In this document: positions 11,079-22,400 of the stretch, one piece after another
How positions within the stretch are numbered: the first letter of the stretch is position 1
How the letters are laid out: each line of letters starts with the position of its first letter
Assembly: GCA_903813345.2 (NCBI GenBank)
Contig: CAIIXF020000004.1
Span: forward strand, 23,997,985-24,061,984
DNA from: Owenia fusiformis
Taxonomy: Eukaryota; Annelida; Polychaeta; Sabellida; Oweniidae
Length of the DNA stretch: 64,000 nt
Direction: 5' to 3'
Program-made: the position numbers and the translations under genes
Notes under the pieces: model-generated
Database searches by the model: none
Told to the model about the DNA's origin: nothing
The model's input: the letters and a program-made list of their open reading frames with translations, nothing else

Positions 11079-11958
11079 TACTCTAGGGGCGAGGAAGGAA
11101 ATTCTCAATAAATGGAGTATAGTTGGTTTGGCAACATTTTCAGTTAGGGGAGAGTCTTGGATGAAATTTCCACCTAGGTGATAGCTTCACAGAGTGGTAG
11201 GAAGTTCTTTTTTTTGAAGAGTTAGCCCCCTACCCCACAAAAACACCCAACCCCGGGGAAAAAAATAGTTCACACTAAATAACCTTAGATATTTTGATGT
11301 TTGTAAGTGACATACATAGATATTATATATATGAATCATTTGCAGTATAATTGATGCTGATTACTCCTAAAAAAATTGAATATTAGTACAAAGTGTGTAC
11401 CCCAGGGGGCAAATTCGTGACCCATTTCCTTACTATTTTGATCCTAACTTTTCAACTTGACACTGTAAGAGGTTGAAAAAATTCATATGAAGTGCCCAAT
11501 AGCAGGGTAAGTAACTCTGAAAGATGCAAAGCCATGGAAGAGGTAGGAGCTGAGAAAAAAATTGTTGATTTTTCGAAAAATTTGACATTTTTGACAGCTG
11601 GATTTTGTGTAGGACTATAGCTGACCCCTATAGTTCCTGGATCCATCCCTCTATGATGATATATATGGTTTTATAGTGTGGAACTAAGATGTAAAACATA
11701 ATTAAGATGGGTTTTAAGGAAGTTTAAGGTTTTAAACAAGTCCAAAATTTGAAAAATTGTAAATATAAGGTTTCAAATTTACGAATTCCAGGTAGAGCCA
11801 TGGCAGACCCCTATAGTTTCTAGATCCATCCCTCTATGGTGATATATATGGTATTGCTGTATGGAACTAATATGTAAAACACAATTTAGATGGGTTTTAA
11901 GGAAGTTTAAGGTTTTAAACAAGTTCAAAATTTGAAAAATTGTAAATATAAGGTTTCA

Positions 11959-12352
11959 AAGGACGATTCTCGGTTTGGAGAACGAAGTTCATCAATCTAA
12001 ATGAGCATTATCCCTGCTTCGGACAAATTTGATTTTTTTTACATAATATAGATTTGAATGTCCTTTTTTGAATAGTCATAATTTAATTTGGGTAATATTT
12101 CTAGATTTTTCGCAAAAAAATATTAGCACAGTACACTTATGAACTTTTTTCCCCAAATCGAGACTTGTATTTTATTGAATCGGTCTAATTGAGCGTTATC
12201 CCTGCTTCAGACCAATTTGTTATTTTTACATCTTGTAGATTTTAATGTCCTCTTTTGAATATTCATAGTTTAATTTGGGTAATATTTCTATATTTTTCAT
12301 GAAAAAATTATTAGCCCAGGAGACAGTTCTCCAAACCGAGAATCGCCCTTTA
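11959..12352. mobile_element. MITE with an internal direct duplication, inserted in one tandem unit
   Basis: The terminal inverted repeat CGATTCTCGGTTTGGAGAAC at the left is mirrored by GTTCTCCAAACCGAGAATCG at the right. Inside, a block of about 135 bp (ATGAGCATTATCCCTGCTTC...) is directly repeated about 187 bp later. The host unit reads CAAATTTACG in intact copies and is split here exactly as CAAA / TTTACG, so no target-site duplication is visible. Confidence 0.75.
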
Positions 12353-13639
12353 CGAATTTCAGGTATAGCCATGGCTGACCCTTATGGTTTTTACATCCAT
12401 ACCTCTATGATTAAATATACAGTTTTAGAGTGTGGGACTAAGATTTAACATTCCCAAAATGAATTTTAAGAAAGTTTAAGGTTTTAAACAAGTCAAAAAT
12501 TTGAAGAATTGTAAATGTAAGTTTTCAAATTTGTGAATTTCAGGTATAGCCAAAGATGACCCTTATGGTTTTTTTTACATCTATACCTCAGTGATGAGAT
12601 ATTTAATTTTTTAGAGTATTTAGCTAAAATGTAAAAGATGCATAAGATGAGTTTGAAGGAAGTTTTAAACAAGTGCAAAATTTGAAAAATTGATCTCGAA
12701 AATTGGTCTCAAATTCACGTTATTCAGGTACAGCCTTGAATGAGCCCTGATAATCGAAGGTTATGAGCACAATAGTAACAACTGTGATATCATAGCTTAG
12801 AGACCAGGTGTAGAATATATACCTGTTGCAGCAGTTAGTCTGTTGCATATAGATGGCGTGAAATCTAATCTGAATGCTACTAGATATAGTATTTGGACCA
12901 GCTAAAAGCGTTCAAATTAGAAGTGTTTGAATTTTGAGGTTTTTACATCTGCAATATTCTGGATTTTGAAGAAATATGAATGCATTCTCAATGAAAAATA
13001 TTAATAAATATCAATAATATTTATACTGACCACCCAAAAAGCTTAATAGCATTCCAAAATCCAATTCAAAAGTTTTGATATCATAACAATTCAGTGTTAA
13101 ACTGACAATATTTGAGCAATTTTGTAAGAAATATGTGATATTTGGTAAAATTTGGTTTTCAGATAAGTCAGGTGTTGGGATGATTGGTAGGTGTTCACAA
13201 TAGTCAGGTGTTGGGATATACAGGTTTCACTGCTGATATATCATTTATACATCAAGATGATGAACTAGAACTACTGTACTAGGTACCTTTGATAATTTTT
13301 ACCACAATGTTTTACGAGTACTATGTCAGGAAAAGAAAGCACCCATGACACTGTGCTTGTACAACTTGAAAATCAACAACACTTAAAGGTGTCTACCAAA
13401 TGAGTAATCCACATAAATTCAAATACAAGCACTTGGCATGGTATTCCCTATGATCATTAGTTTCTCTAGAATCTAAAATTAACCTTGGGTTTATGAGAGT
13501 AGTAAATTGGAATGCAGTTATATGGAATATTGATCATGAATTGGCTGGAATTGGACACACCTTGCCTAGAAATGTGTGAGTAAACTATGATCTTATATGG
13601 ATACAAACAGTTCGTTTGACAATGGTCATCTTAATCCTG

Positions 13640-14260
13640 TAAAATCAGAACTTAAAAAGGGGTTTGAAATGGAGATCGATGAAACCATACCACAAATTGA
13701 TAAAACTTTTGTGATTGATGCAATGGCTATGACAAAGGGAAAATGAAGATTAACTTATATGTTGAAATTTGGAGAGTTTTGGAAAGCTATATTTGACTAC
13801 TCCATCAAATCTAGTAAAGGAGCCCAAAGAATAGATTTCATATTAGACTCCTAGCTAGTTGTCTCCATCAGTAAAGGATTCTGAAAGAATGCGAAGAATG
13901 GATGCTTCCCCTATTGAACTTTAATCCATAGAAGAAATTACACCATAACCTAAAAATATGAATACCTTTGTCCAAGTAATATAAGACAAATTTTCAAAGA
14001 TTACAAAGAAATTCAATAAAGCAGCATTCTAAAAGTGTGCCAAATGTCAAGATTGTTTTAAGTCCAGGAACTATTGGAGAGAACTCAAATATCTGTGAAA
14101 ATGATAACTGAAATCTCCTGTTAAATTCCACTCCTGAAGAGGCTGATTTTAAAATTATTCACTCTGTTTTACATTCAGCAGAACATGTGGGACTGCAGTA
14201 ATTTGCATCAAATGACACTGATATTATAATTTTATGACTATCATTTCAATAAATGAAAAA
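13640..14260 (+). pseudogene. Decayed ORF of an invertebrate multicopy transposon-associated protein
   Basis: Plus-strand fragments in several frames read FVIDAMAMTKGK, then FGEFWKAIFDYS, then GAQRIDFILDS, then KDSERMRRMDAS-like, and after a gap EEADFKIIHSVLHSAEH followed by a SNDTDIIIL-like motif. I recall this order (VIDGMA...FG...ID.V.D.Y...S.K..ER, later EAD..I..HA.HA...V..PDTDV) from large uncharacterised invertebrate repeat proteins. It is heavily frameshifted. It may be the original cargo of the foldback element or an older insertion. Confidence 0.35.
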
Positions 14261-14984
14261 AATTCTTCAACTATGCTAGAAAATGTCATCTGCAAAGTCA
14301 GTATGTAAACATTTTCTACAATGTCTGTTTGTTTGAAACATATTGATCATATCACCATATATACTTTTTTGATCTACATGAAGATTTTAATGTGACAAGA
14401 CCCTTTTACCCTAGAGTTCCTTATATCATTGCACTAACGGAAGTTTCTAGGCCCGGGGGGGGGGTATGATCCTTATAATCCTTATTTTCCCAAATAATTA
14501 CTGTTGCCTGATGACAAATTGTTTTATTGGGAGTGTAGTGATTATAATTTGATAATTCATAACAACATTTTGTATTAGGAGATGATCATTGCTTAATAAC
14601 AGAAGGGGCATAACAAAATATAGAGAAAACATGTTTCTTTTAATTAACCATGTCTTTATGTATTTTGATAATGCAGAACATTACATTGAACATGTTGATG
14701 TGAAAAAGTAAAAATGCTATATCACATAATAAATATCATCAAATAATAATTAATTAGTTATAATCCATTTAATCAATCAATTACTACACTGTATACGATA
14801 TCCCTAGGAGCAGTTACACTTACTGGGGGGTTTATTAACCTCTCACCCCTTAGGAACTCAAGGGTTAAGTCCTCAACTCTAATGATTTTTCTTTTAACAA
14901 TACATGTAACATGGATCAAACCTGACCACAAAATTTTCAACATCTAATTTCTAAGCTAAGTCATACATTCAAAAAGAGGGACAT

Positions 14985-15700
14985 CTAGGGCTATACCTGA
15001 AATCGTAAAGGAGGACTGAAAGTATCGCAACAGATTTCAGCAATCATATGTTGGATTTTGGCTATTTTCTGAGGATTTGAGGAGGTGCATATGTTAGGCC
15101 AATGCATTTCCTCCAGGAAAAGCACCCATAGAGATGATAAAATAATTTCTATTTTGAGACAGGGAAGGTGCAAACAACCCACCCACATGCATAAATATAT
15201 ATGTGTATATGTATAAATATATGTGTTTTTACATACAGTTAACCCCTTTAAATGAAAAATACATTCCATCAGGGATTTTAAAGATATCACATATGGGTGA
15301 CCAAAATTAAGCTGAAAGCAATGGATCACATGAGTTTTCCCTATGGGAAAATAACAGGAAAATATTGTTTTCCGCTTTATCTAAAAGAAATTTATCCTTT
15401 TAAAGGTTAACTATGTCTCAAAACGCAACATATTGATGCAACAAAAATTGAAAAACCAGTGGTGAACGGGGTTGAAAATCAGGACGATATTTCCCCAAAA
15501 ACATGTGGGTGGATTGTTTTCACCTTCGCTGTCTCAAATTCCAAACTATTTTATCATCTCTAAGAGTTCTTTTCCCGTAGGTAATGCGATGGCCTATCAT
15601 ATGCACCTGCTTAAATCCTCAGAAAACAGACAAAATCCAACATATGACTGTCTGAAATCTGTTGCGATACTTTCCGTGCTCCTTTGAGACCTGATATTTC
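14985..15700. repeat. Inner palindrome of the foldback element
   Basis: 14995-15200 (CAACAGATTTCAGCAATCAT, then GAGGAGGTGCATATGTTAGG) is mirrored by 15505-15690 (GACTGTCTGAAATCTGTTGC, CCTATCATATGCACCTGC), with a loop of about 300 bp. It lies at the inner edge of the right arm, so the element contains a palindrome within a palindrome. Confidence 0.7.
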
Positions 15701-16932
15701 TCAATTTTTCAAATATTGCACTTGTTAAAATTCTTTAACTTCCTTAAAATTCATCTTCGGTATGTTTTACATCTTAGTTTCACACTCTAAAAGTATATGT
15801 TTCATCATAGAAGTATTGATGAAAAAGCCATAAGGGTCATCCATGGGTATACCTAAAATTCGTAAATTTGAAACCCTATATTTACAATTTTTCAAATTTT
15901 GGACTTGTTTTAAATCATTAACTTCCTTAAAACCCATCTAAATTATGTTTTACATCTTTAGTTCCATTCTACAAAACCATAAATATCATCAAAGAGGGAT
16001 GGATCTAGAAACTATAGGGGTCAGCCATGGCTATAGCTGGAATTCGTAAATTTGAAACCTTACATTTACAATTTTACGAATTTTGGACTTGTTTAAAACC
16101 TATAACTTCCTTAAAACCCATCTAATTTATGTTTTACATCTTAGTTTCACACTATGAAAGCATAAATATCATCAAAGATGGATGGATCTAGAAACTATAG
16201 GGGTCAGCCATGGCTATACCTGGAATTCGTAAATTTGAAACCTTATATTTACAATTTTTCAAATTTTGGACTTGTTTAAAACCTTTAACTTCCTTAAAAC
16301 CCATCTAAATTATGTTTTACATCTTAGTTCCACACTGTTAAACCATAAATATCATCATAGAGGGATGGATCTAGAAACTATAGGGGTCAGCTATAGTCAT
16401 ACACAAAATCCAGTTGTCAAAAATGTCAAATTTTTCGAAAAATCAACAATTTTTTTCTCAGCTCCTACTTCTTCAATGGCTTTGCATCTTTCAGGGTTAC
16501 TAACCCTGCTATTTGGCACTTCACATGAATTTTTTCAACCTCTTACAGTGTCTAGTTGAGAAGTTAGAATCAAAACAGTAAGAAAATGAGTCACGAATTT
16601 GCCCCCTGGGGTACACACTTTGTACTGATATTCAAATTCTTTAGGAGTAATCAGCATCAATAATACTGCAAATTATTCATATATATAATAGCTATGTATG
16701 TCACTTACAAACATCAAAATATCTAAGGTTATTTAGTGTGAACAATTTTTTTCCCCAGGGTGGGGTGTTTTTGGGGGGTGGGGGGCTAACTCCTCAAAAA
16801 AAAGAACTTCCTACCACTCTGCGAAGCTATCACCTAGGTGGAAATTTCATCCAAGACTCTCCCCTAACTGAAAATACTGCCAAACCAAGTATACACCATT
16901 TATTGAGAATTTTCCTCCTCGCCCCTTGAGTA

Positions 16933-17355
16933 TATCACTTGTGGTTATTTAATTAATTACTTCACACTTTTATCAAGGAACGACTTACATCATGTACATC
17001 AATTTACTGTAATGGGTATTCCCAATTTCTAACACAACGACATCATCCAAAAGTTGTACAAAAACCCAAAATGCCTGTACAATGCCACGTGCACCAATAA
17101 GATAATCTTCCGATGACCCAATGGGACAGAGTCAAGTAGGTCCCAATGAGTTTGGTTGACAAAAACATCGGCGCCATGGTAAAGATCGGATCAAAGCATA
17201 TTATGATAAACATTTCAAAGAAGGTACAATCCTATGTAGGTGATAATTTGTTAGACATTAAAAAGGGATATAGGATATGTTATCACATGCGTTGCATAAT
17301 AAACAAATAACTAAGGCATGAATATTGTTTTTATTTCAAATCTCTCATGAATTTT
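16933..17355. other. No gene recognised
   Basis: AT-rich spacer between the foldback element and a LINE fragment; no ORF, RNA or repeat structure I can support. Confidence 0.5.
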
Positions 17356-17507
17356 TGAAAAGCGGAGGAATGATGATTCATACTCTCAATATTTTTTACG
17401 AAAGTGAGGTTGCATTAAACTATGCCAGATGAATGGGAAAATGGGCTCTTGACACCATTGCATAAGAATGGCGATAACGAAGACCTGAATAACTATCGCG
17501 GAATTAC
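17356..17507 (+). pseudogene. RTE-like LINE reverse-transcriptase fragment
   Basis: The plus strand reads MPDEWENGLLTPLHKNGDNE followed by DLNNYRGITI, the conserved RT segment (PxxWxxGxIxPIxKKGDxxDxxNYRGITL) shortly before the palm domain. Upstream GGMMIHTLNIFYESEV, in a shifted frame, matches the preceding region. The fragment stops abruptly where the palindromic MITE copy 2 begins (17522), which suggests the MITE landed in or beside the LINE. Confidence 0.75.
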
Positions 17508-17521
17508 TATAAAAGAAGGGT

Positions 17522-18731
17522 ATCGATATGGAGAACTGAATTCAACAATGTTTTTCTCTTAAACCAATCATTGAAAACATTCTGCAAACACGTTATTTTA
17601 TGTAATGTTGACTGATTGACAACAATTCGATGCAAAAATTATTTAGAAATGTTTTATGGAACTGTTTTTGTTAACATTTTTTTTGTTTTTTAGTGCAATT
17701 GTTTTTGCTCCTTTCTATCAATTCTTGAGAATGAAATAAAATGTCTTTCCGAACCTTGTTGGAACAAAATAGCATATACAAAATGTTTTTAGACCTCTCA
17801 ATATTATAGTTATACAAAGGAATTTTTGGTTGATTTAAAAAAAAGTATTCAAAAAATTAAAACAAAATCCCTTCAAAATAGATAAAAATCAAGATAAACC
17901 TTTTATTTCATTAACAAGATACTTTTTAAAAATCAACCAAAATGTCGTCCTTTGTACAATTACAATATTGAGAGACCAAAACATGTTGTTTTTTATTATG
18001 TCGTTTTGTTCCAATGAAGTTCGGAAAGATGTTTCATTTCACTCTGGAAACATGATACCAAGAACAAACAAGTGTTGCATGTGTTTTCTAAAACAATATA
18101 GATGAAAGTATATATGTATTTTACAAATTATATTGTTACCATTCAAAAGATGACCATTAAATTGACGATGTGTTAAATTTTTAGATTTTTTCTATGACTG
18201 GTTTAAAGTCCCCGATAAATCGGGCTACGTATACTGCCGTGTTTACATTAGGGGATTAGAAGAGTTTATTTTTTATTTAGGTATGCAAGCTACGTATATC
18301 AATATTAGGCCTTCATGTACTCGTGTGCATGTAATCAGCATGCCCTTCAATATTATGTAAGCCAGGCTATTCAAGTACTGTATAATGTACACTATTTATG
18401 TGTGTACTACATACAATACAATTCCCTGGGAAACAAAACACAAATACTTTTTATATGTTCAAAATGAGCCATTTGATTGATGCAAACACTAAATAGCTTC
18501 ATAAATAACATCTACAAAGTATATCTAATTGTAATTTTCAATTTCAATGGTGAAACTTCCCTGGTTACGATTATATGGGAAATCATCACGAGACGAAGAT
18601 CGTTCGCCTTCCTGGCTTACCTCTGAATCGTGTACCCGGTAATCTCTTTATATAGTTTAGCGAGAGCGGTGCGCCTGCGCAGTTTTTAACTTTGGCGCAC
18701 ACTTTAAGAGAAACGTGTGTTCAAAAAGTAA
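17522..18731. mobile_element. Palindromic MITE, copy 2, split by a later insertion
   Basis: Starts ATCGATATGGAGAACT and follows copy 1 (6885-7542) almost base for base to GACTGGTTTAA at 18206. It is interrupted by 497 bp and resumes AAGAGAAACGTGTGTTCAAA. The right terminal repeat is degraded. Copy 1 gives the uninterrupted sequence, so the insertion point is well defined. Confidence 0.8.
18207..18703. mobile_element. 497-bp TTAA-flanked insertion
   Basis: Comparison with MITE copy 1 shows extra sequence bounded by TTAA on both sides (18203-18206 and 18704-18707). TTAA duplication is typical of piggyBac-type elements. The ends (AGTCCCCG... / ...GCACACT) have only a 3-bp inverted match, so the superfamily is a guess. 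No ORF. Confidence 0.55.
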
Positions 18732-19464
18732 TTTACAACACTAACCTGCTCGTTCATTGTACGACTAAAGTAGCCAATCCCTACAAGTGAAATTCAATAG
18801 GCCTAATCGAGGTTTTAAACAACTTTTCTACTTTGATGTTTCGGCGAATGTAAACAAAGGTTACGTCCATGAGACTGATATGATATTTCAACTCTTATAT
18901 TAACTCTCCTCTCCAAAGGTATACAATTTTTTTTCTGTTTAAAGTACAGTCAATCCCCTAAATAATATGCACTGTAGTAGAGCGCAGAACTAGCTAGCTG
19001 ACGAACATTATCTCCATTTCCGAAGGGTAATTGTAAGGCCACCATCTTGACTAAAATAATCAGTCACAATCTTAAGTTACGCTATGTCCACAATCCGGTA
19101 CCACGGAATGGATCACTTGAAGAGGGTGTTCGTCGTATTTGATTTAGGTATTACAGGACTTCAATAATGTAGTACAGGACTTCAGGCCTGAATAACATTT
19201 TTTGAAATTATTACTTAATATATACTCCGGTACTTCTCGCACTATTTTTACAGCAATGCCAAATCAAAGTAATGTTGTTCTAAATGTACAGAATGGGTAT
19301 GATGTTAAAAAATTCTGTTGGTTCTTCTGCCATCTTCATGGTATTATTAACATCATCTGTTGCGGTGCCTTGGGTCTCGCCCTCCCCCATACAACAACAT
19401 TCTCTTACGAAAGTAAAAACTAAATGTTTTTATCTTTAATATACTTTTTTTATTAAAAATTTCT
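18732..19464. other. Intergenic, 3' flank of phosphatase copy A
   Basis: No gene seen. On the minus strand an AATAAA lies at 19449-19454, about 11 nt after the stop codon of the phosphatase gene, and could serve as its polyadenylation signal. Confidence 0.4.
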
Positions 19465-22400
19465 TCATTTTCTAAACATTTTTGGTTTCTTTGTTTTTTT
19501 CGGCTTTGGACACGGGGTGGAATAGACCTTAGGTGTCTCTGTAACGGGCATAAATACACCGCTCAATGCGACTCCCTTTCCACAATTTGTGTCAAGTCCA
19601 GTTGCGTTCCCGTAAAAATTCACTAGAGGGTTACCATCAGCATCTACACCTCTAGAAAACAATATTTAACTGAATACAGTTTCAATGTGTGGAAGGTACA
19701 ATTCATAACAATATCATACCAAGCATCTTACAATGGGATTTTTGTTTCATGACCGTTACCATATTATTCATCTCCAGTAACCTTCCCTTAAACGGTGGAA
19801 GATATCATTGAACTGTGGCACCCACGCAGGGTATATGAACAAAAATGGTCATACTCCAGAGTCCCCATGGCATATAAGTCTGGTTTGATTAAAATATCAA
19901 AGCTTAGCGTCAACCATAAAGTATTCTAATTCAATGGAAGTTAAAAATATCGAAATCGTCATTTCTCACCCGCCATCTTAAATGCGAAGGTGACAGCGGT
20001 AACTTTCGTTTGATACTGACCAGTGATATCCCCTCACACAATTCAGAAACCATTATATTTAAACAGTTTGACATTGCAATTTCATATTGTTTCTTGCGTG
20101 TCTTGATCTCTTTTATATATTCATAAGCATATAATGCTAATAATTTAGCTAATAATGCTAAAAGCACAGCCACTCACACTGTATTTTTGTATTGTATTCT
20201 TTGTACAAATGAATAACTTAATAATAATAAAAATAAAAATAAATTCATAAGCATAACATATTTTTACCTTCTTGCGTTATGTCCAAAAAATATGTGCATG
20301 TTTCCATTCCATCGTTCTGCCCAATTGTATCCCCATTTGGTATCGTCTGTTGCCTCCCAATTACAGTCTTCGTCTTTGATTATATTGCGCATGCTTGTCA
20401 TCTCAAACACCGTGTTATCTTGTAGTCGTTTTCCTATAATTGTAAGACATTTAACACGACGGGTCTTCAAATCATTTTAATCGTTCCTGTCTTATGTTAT
20501 CGCAGAGTTGTTTTTGAGAGAAAATGGATTGAAAAATGTGCAATGTGTTCTGAGATTTGAAAAAAGAAAAAAGTACTTGGAAAAGGTCCAGTGTACACTA
20601 GTATTTTCTATACTTTTATATGTAGAACAGGATATGGTTAACTCGAACCCTATAGGTAAGTCGGACTCTTGTCAACTTGGACCTTGTACAATTTGGTCCC
20701 AGTCTTTTTTTACCCTTGTTAAATCGGATTCTAGTTAACCCGGACTCTAGTCAACTCGGACCCTAGTTAACTCTGGCTCTATTCAACTCAGAACCTAGTT
20801 AACTCGGGCTCTAGTCAACCAACTCAGACCCTAGTTAACTCGGGCTCTAGTCAACCAACTCAGACCCTAGTTAACTCGGGCTCTAGTCAACCAACTCAGA
20901 CCCTAGTTAACTCGGGCTCTAGTCAACCAACTCAGACCCAGTTATATTCAAAATAGAATAAAAAAAGTTTTAAAACATTGATTTTGAATCATCAGAAATG
21001 CACATCAGCGTAATTATTTAAGAATTTTATCAATTCATTAAATTAAATCTTAAGATATTCCAAAATTCTAGCTTATTATCGACCAAGTTAATCACTTTTA
21101 CCGCTTGTATAGCAAATAAAAAGCTTCTGGTCTTTTTTGAATCTGTCTGGGTTGAATCTGGTTTGAATCTGTCTGTCCAAGTTGACGAGGGTCCGATTTA
21201 GCTTTGGTGTGAATTTACTCGGGTCCGATTTGACTAAGATCCTGACTGACGCTGGTAAACTTGGAGCCTAGTTAACTCGAATCCTTAAGTCTACTTGGGC
21301 ACTAGTTGACTTGGATCCAAGTAATCATGGATCTTTGTTAACTTGGATCCTAGCTAACTTTGACACTAGTCTACTTGGATTCTACTTAACTCAGACCCTT
21401 GTTAACTTGACCCTAGTTTACTCAGACCCTAGTTAACTAGGACCCAGTTATACTCAAAATAGAATAAAAAAAGGTTTTTAAAACAAGGTTTTGACTTAGA
21501 CATACGCATCAGCGTCATTATTTAAAGATTAAATTGATAAATTCAATTTTGAAATATTTCAAACTGTTTAATCTTTAGCATTACTTCACCTCTTATATTG
21601 CAAATAAAAAAACGTTGATCTATTTTGAATATAGCTGTGTCCGAGTTGACTAGGGTTCCTGTTAACTAGGGTCCGAGTTGACTAAGAACCTGTAAAACCT
21701 TGATCGTATACAGCAATTCTTTCATAAAGGACTACCTGGTAAAAGTCCAGCATGCACTATTGTACTGTTGTATGAAGGGACACGGATGGTATACGGCAGT
21801 TGTTTCATAAAAGCCCAGTCTTTTTCAGTCGCTCTTTTCGTCCATTCGTCAGTACGCAACAGCATTTGCTTGTCGTCATTGTTCCCTCTCACTGCGTACA
21901 GGTTAGGCGTGTCTCTAATTAGTCTTAAAAGAGAAGCGGTTATTAGTTTTATACAATTGTGTTAATGAAACCATTGAGAGTACTCCGATATTAAACACAG
22001 TTTCAATCTCCTTATTCTCGAAAGCCTACCACTAATACAGTTATTATTTTATTTTAGATTTCAAAAAGTCCGGAGCAGGTATATATGTTTTTGCGAAAAT
22101 AGTCATTTGGTGTTTTATACATGAATAAGGGAAAGGCTATTTCTCCATCTGAAGTTTAGTTCAAGCCAATTGGAATCATCAATGGAAATTTCTTTCTCAT
22201 GTCCCCACCCTTATTTTGTAAGAAATCTAAATTGGTGAACATCCAGATGATAATGTTGAAAATTATTGATAGCTTGTCAAATGAATGATGAAACCAAGAA
22301 TGATTCTGTGCATTGTTTCTCTATTGATCCGATACTCCAAAATACATCTCATTGCGCATGCGCATTATAAAATTTACCTCACAAATTCGAGACTTTGTGG

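Larger units (their letters stand above)
11081..16930. mobile_element. 5.85-kb foldback element (large inverted repeat)
   Basis: The left end CTCTAGGGGCGAGGAAGG and the right end CCTCCTCGCCCCTTGAG are inverted copies, flanked by TA at 11079-11080 and 16931-16932. Inverted homology continues for about 1.2-1.7 kb. The minus-strand frame at 11452-11646 and the plus-strand frame at 16266-16559 are mirror copies of the same non-genic sequence. Each arm carries 4-5 tandem units of about 170 bp (GATGGGTTTTAAGGAAGTTT...). The centre (12750-14990) holds a broken coding relic. Size, TA flanks and symmetry suggest a giant MITE/foldback transposon; no transposase is recognised. Confidence 0.75.

Noticed and set aside
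11452-11646. Minus-strand ORF mirrored by the plus-strand ORF at 16266-16559 (apparent conserved protein)
   Set aside because: Conservation comes from the two arms of one inverted repeat, not from selection on a protein; no domain is seen.
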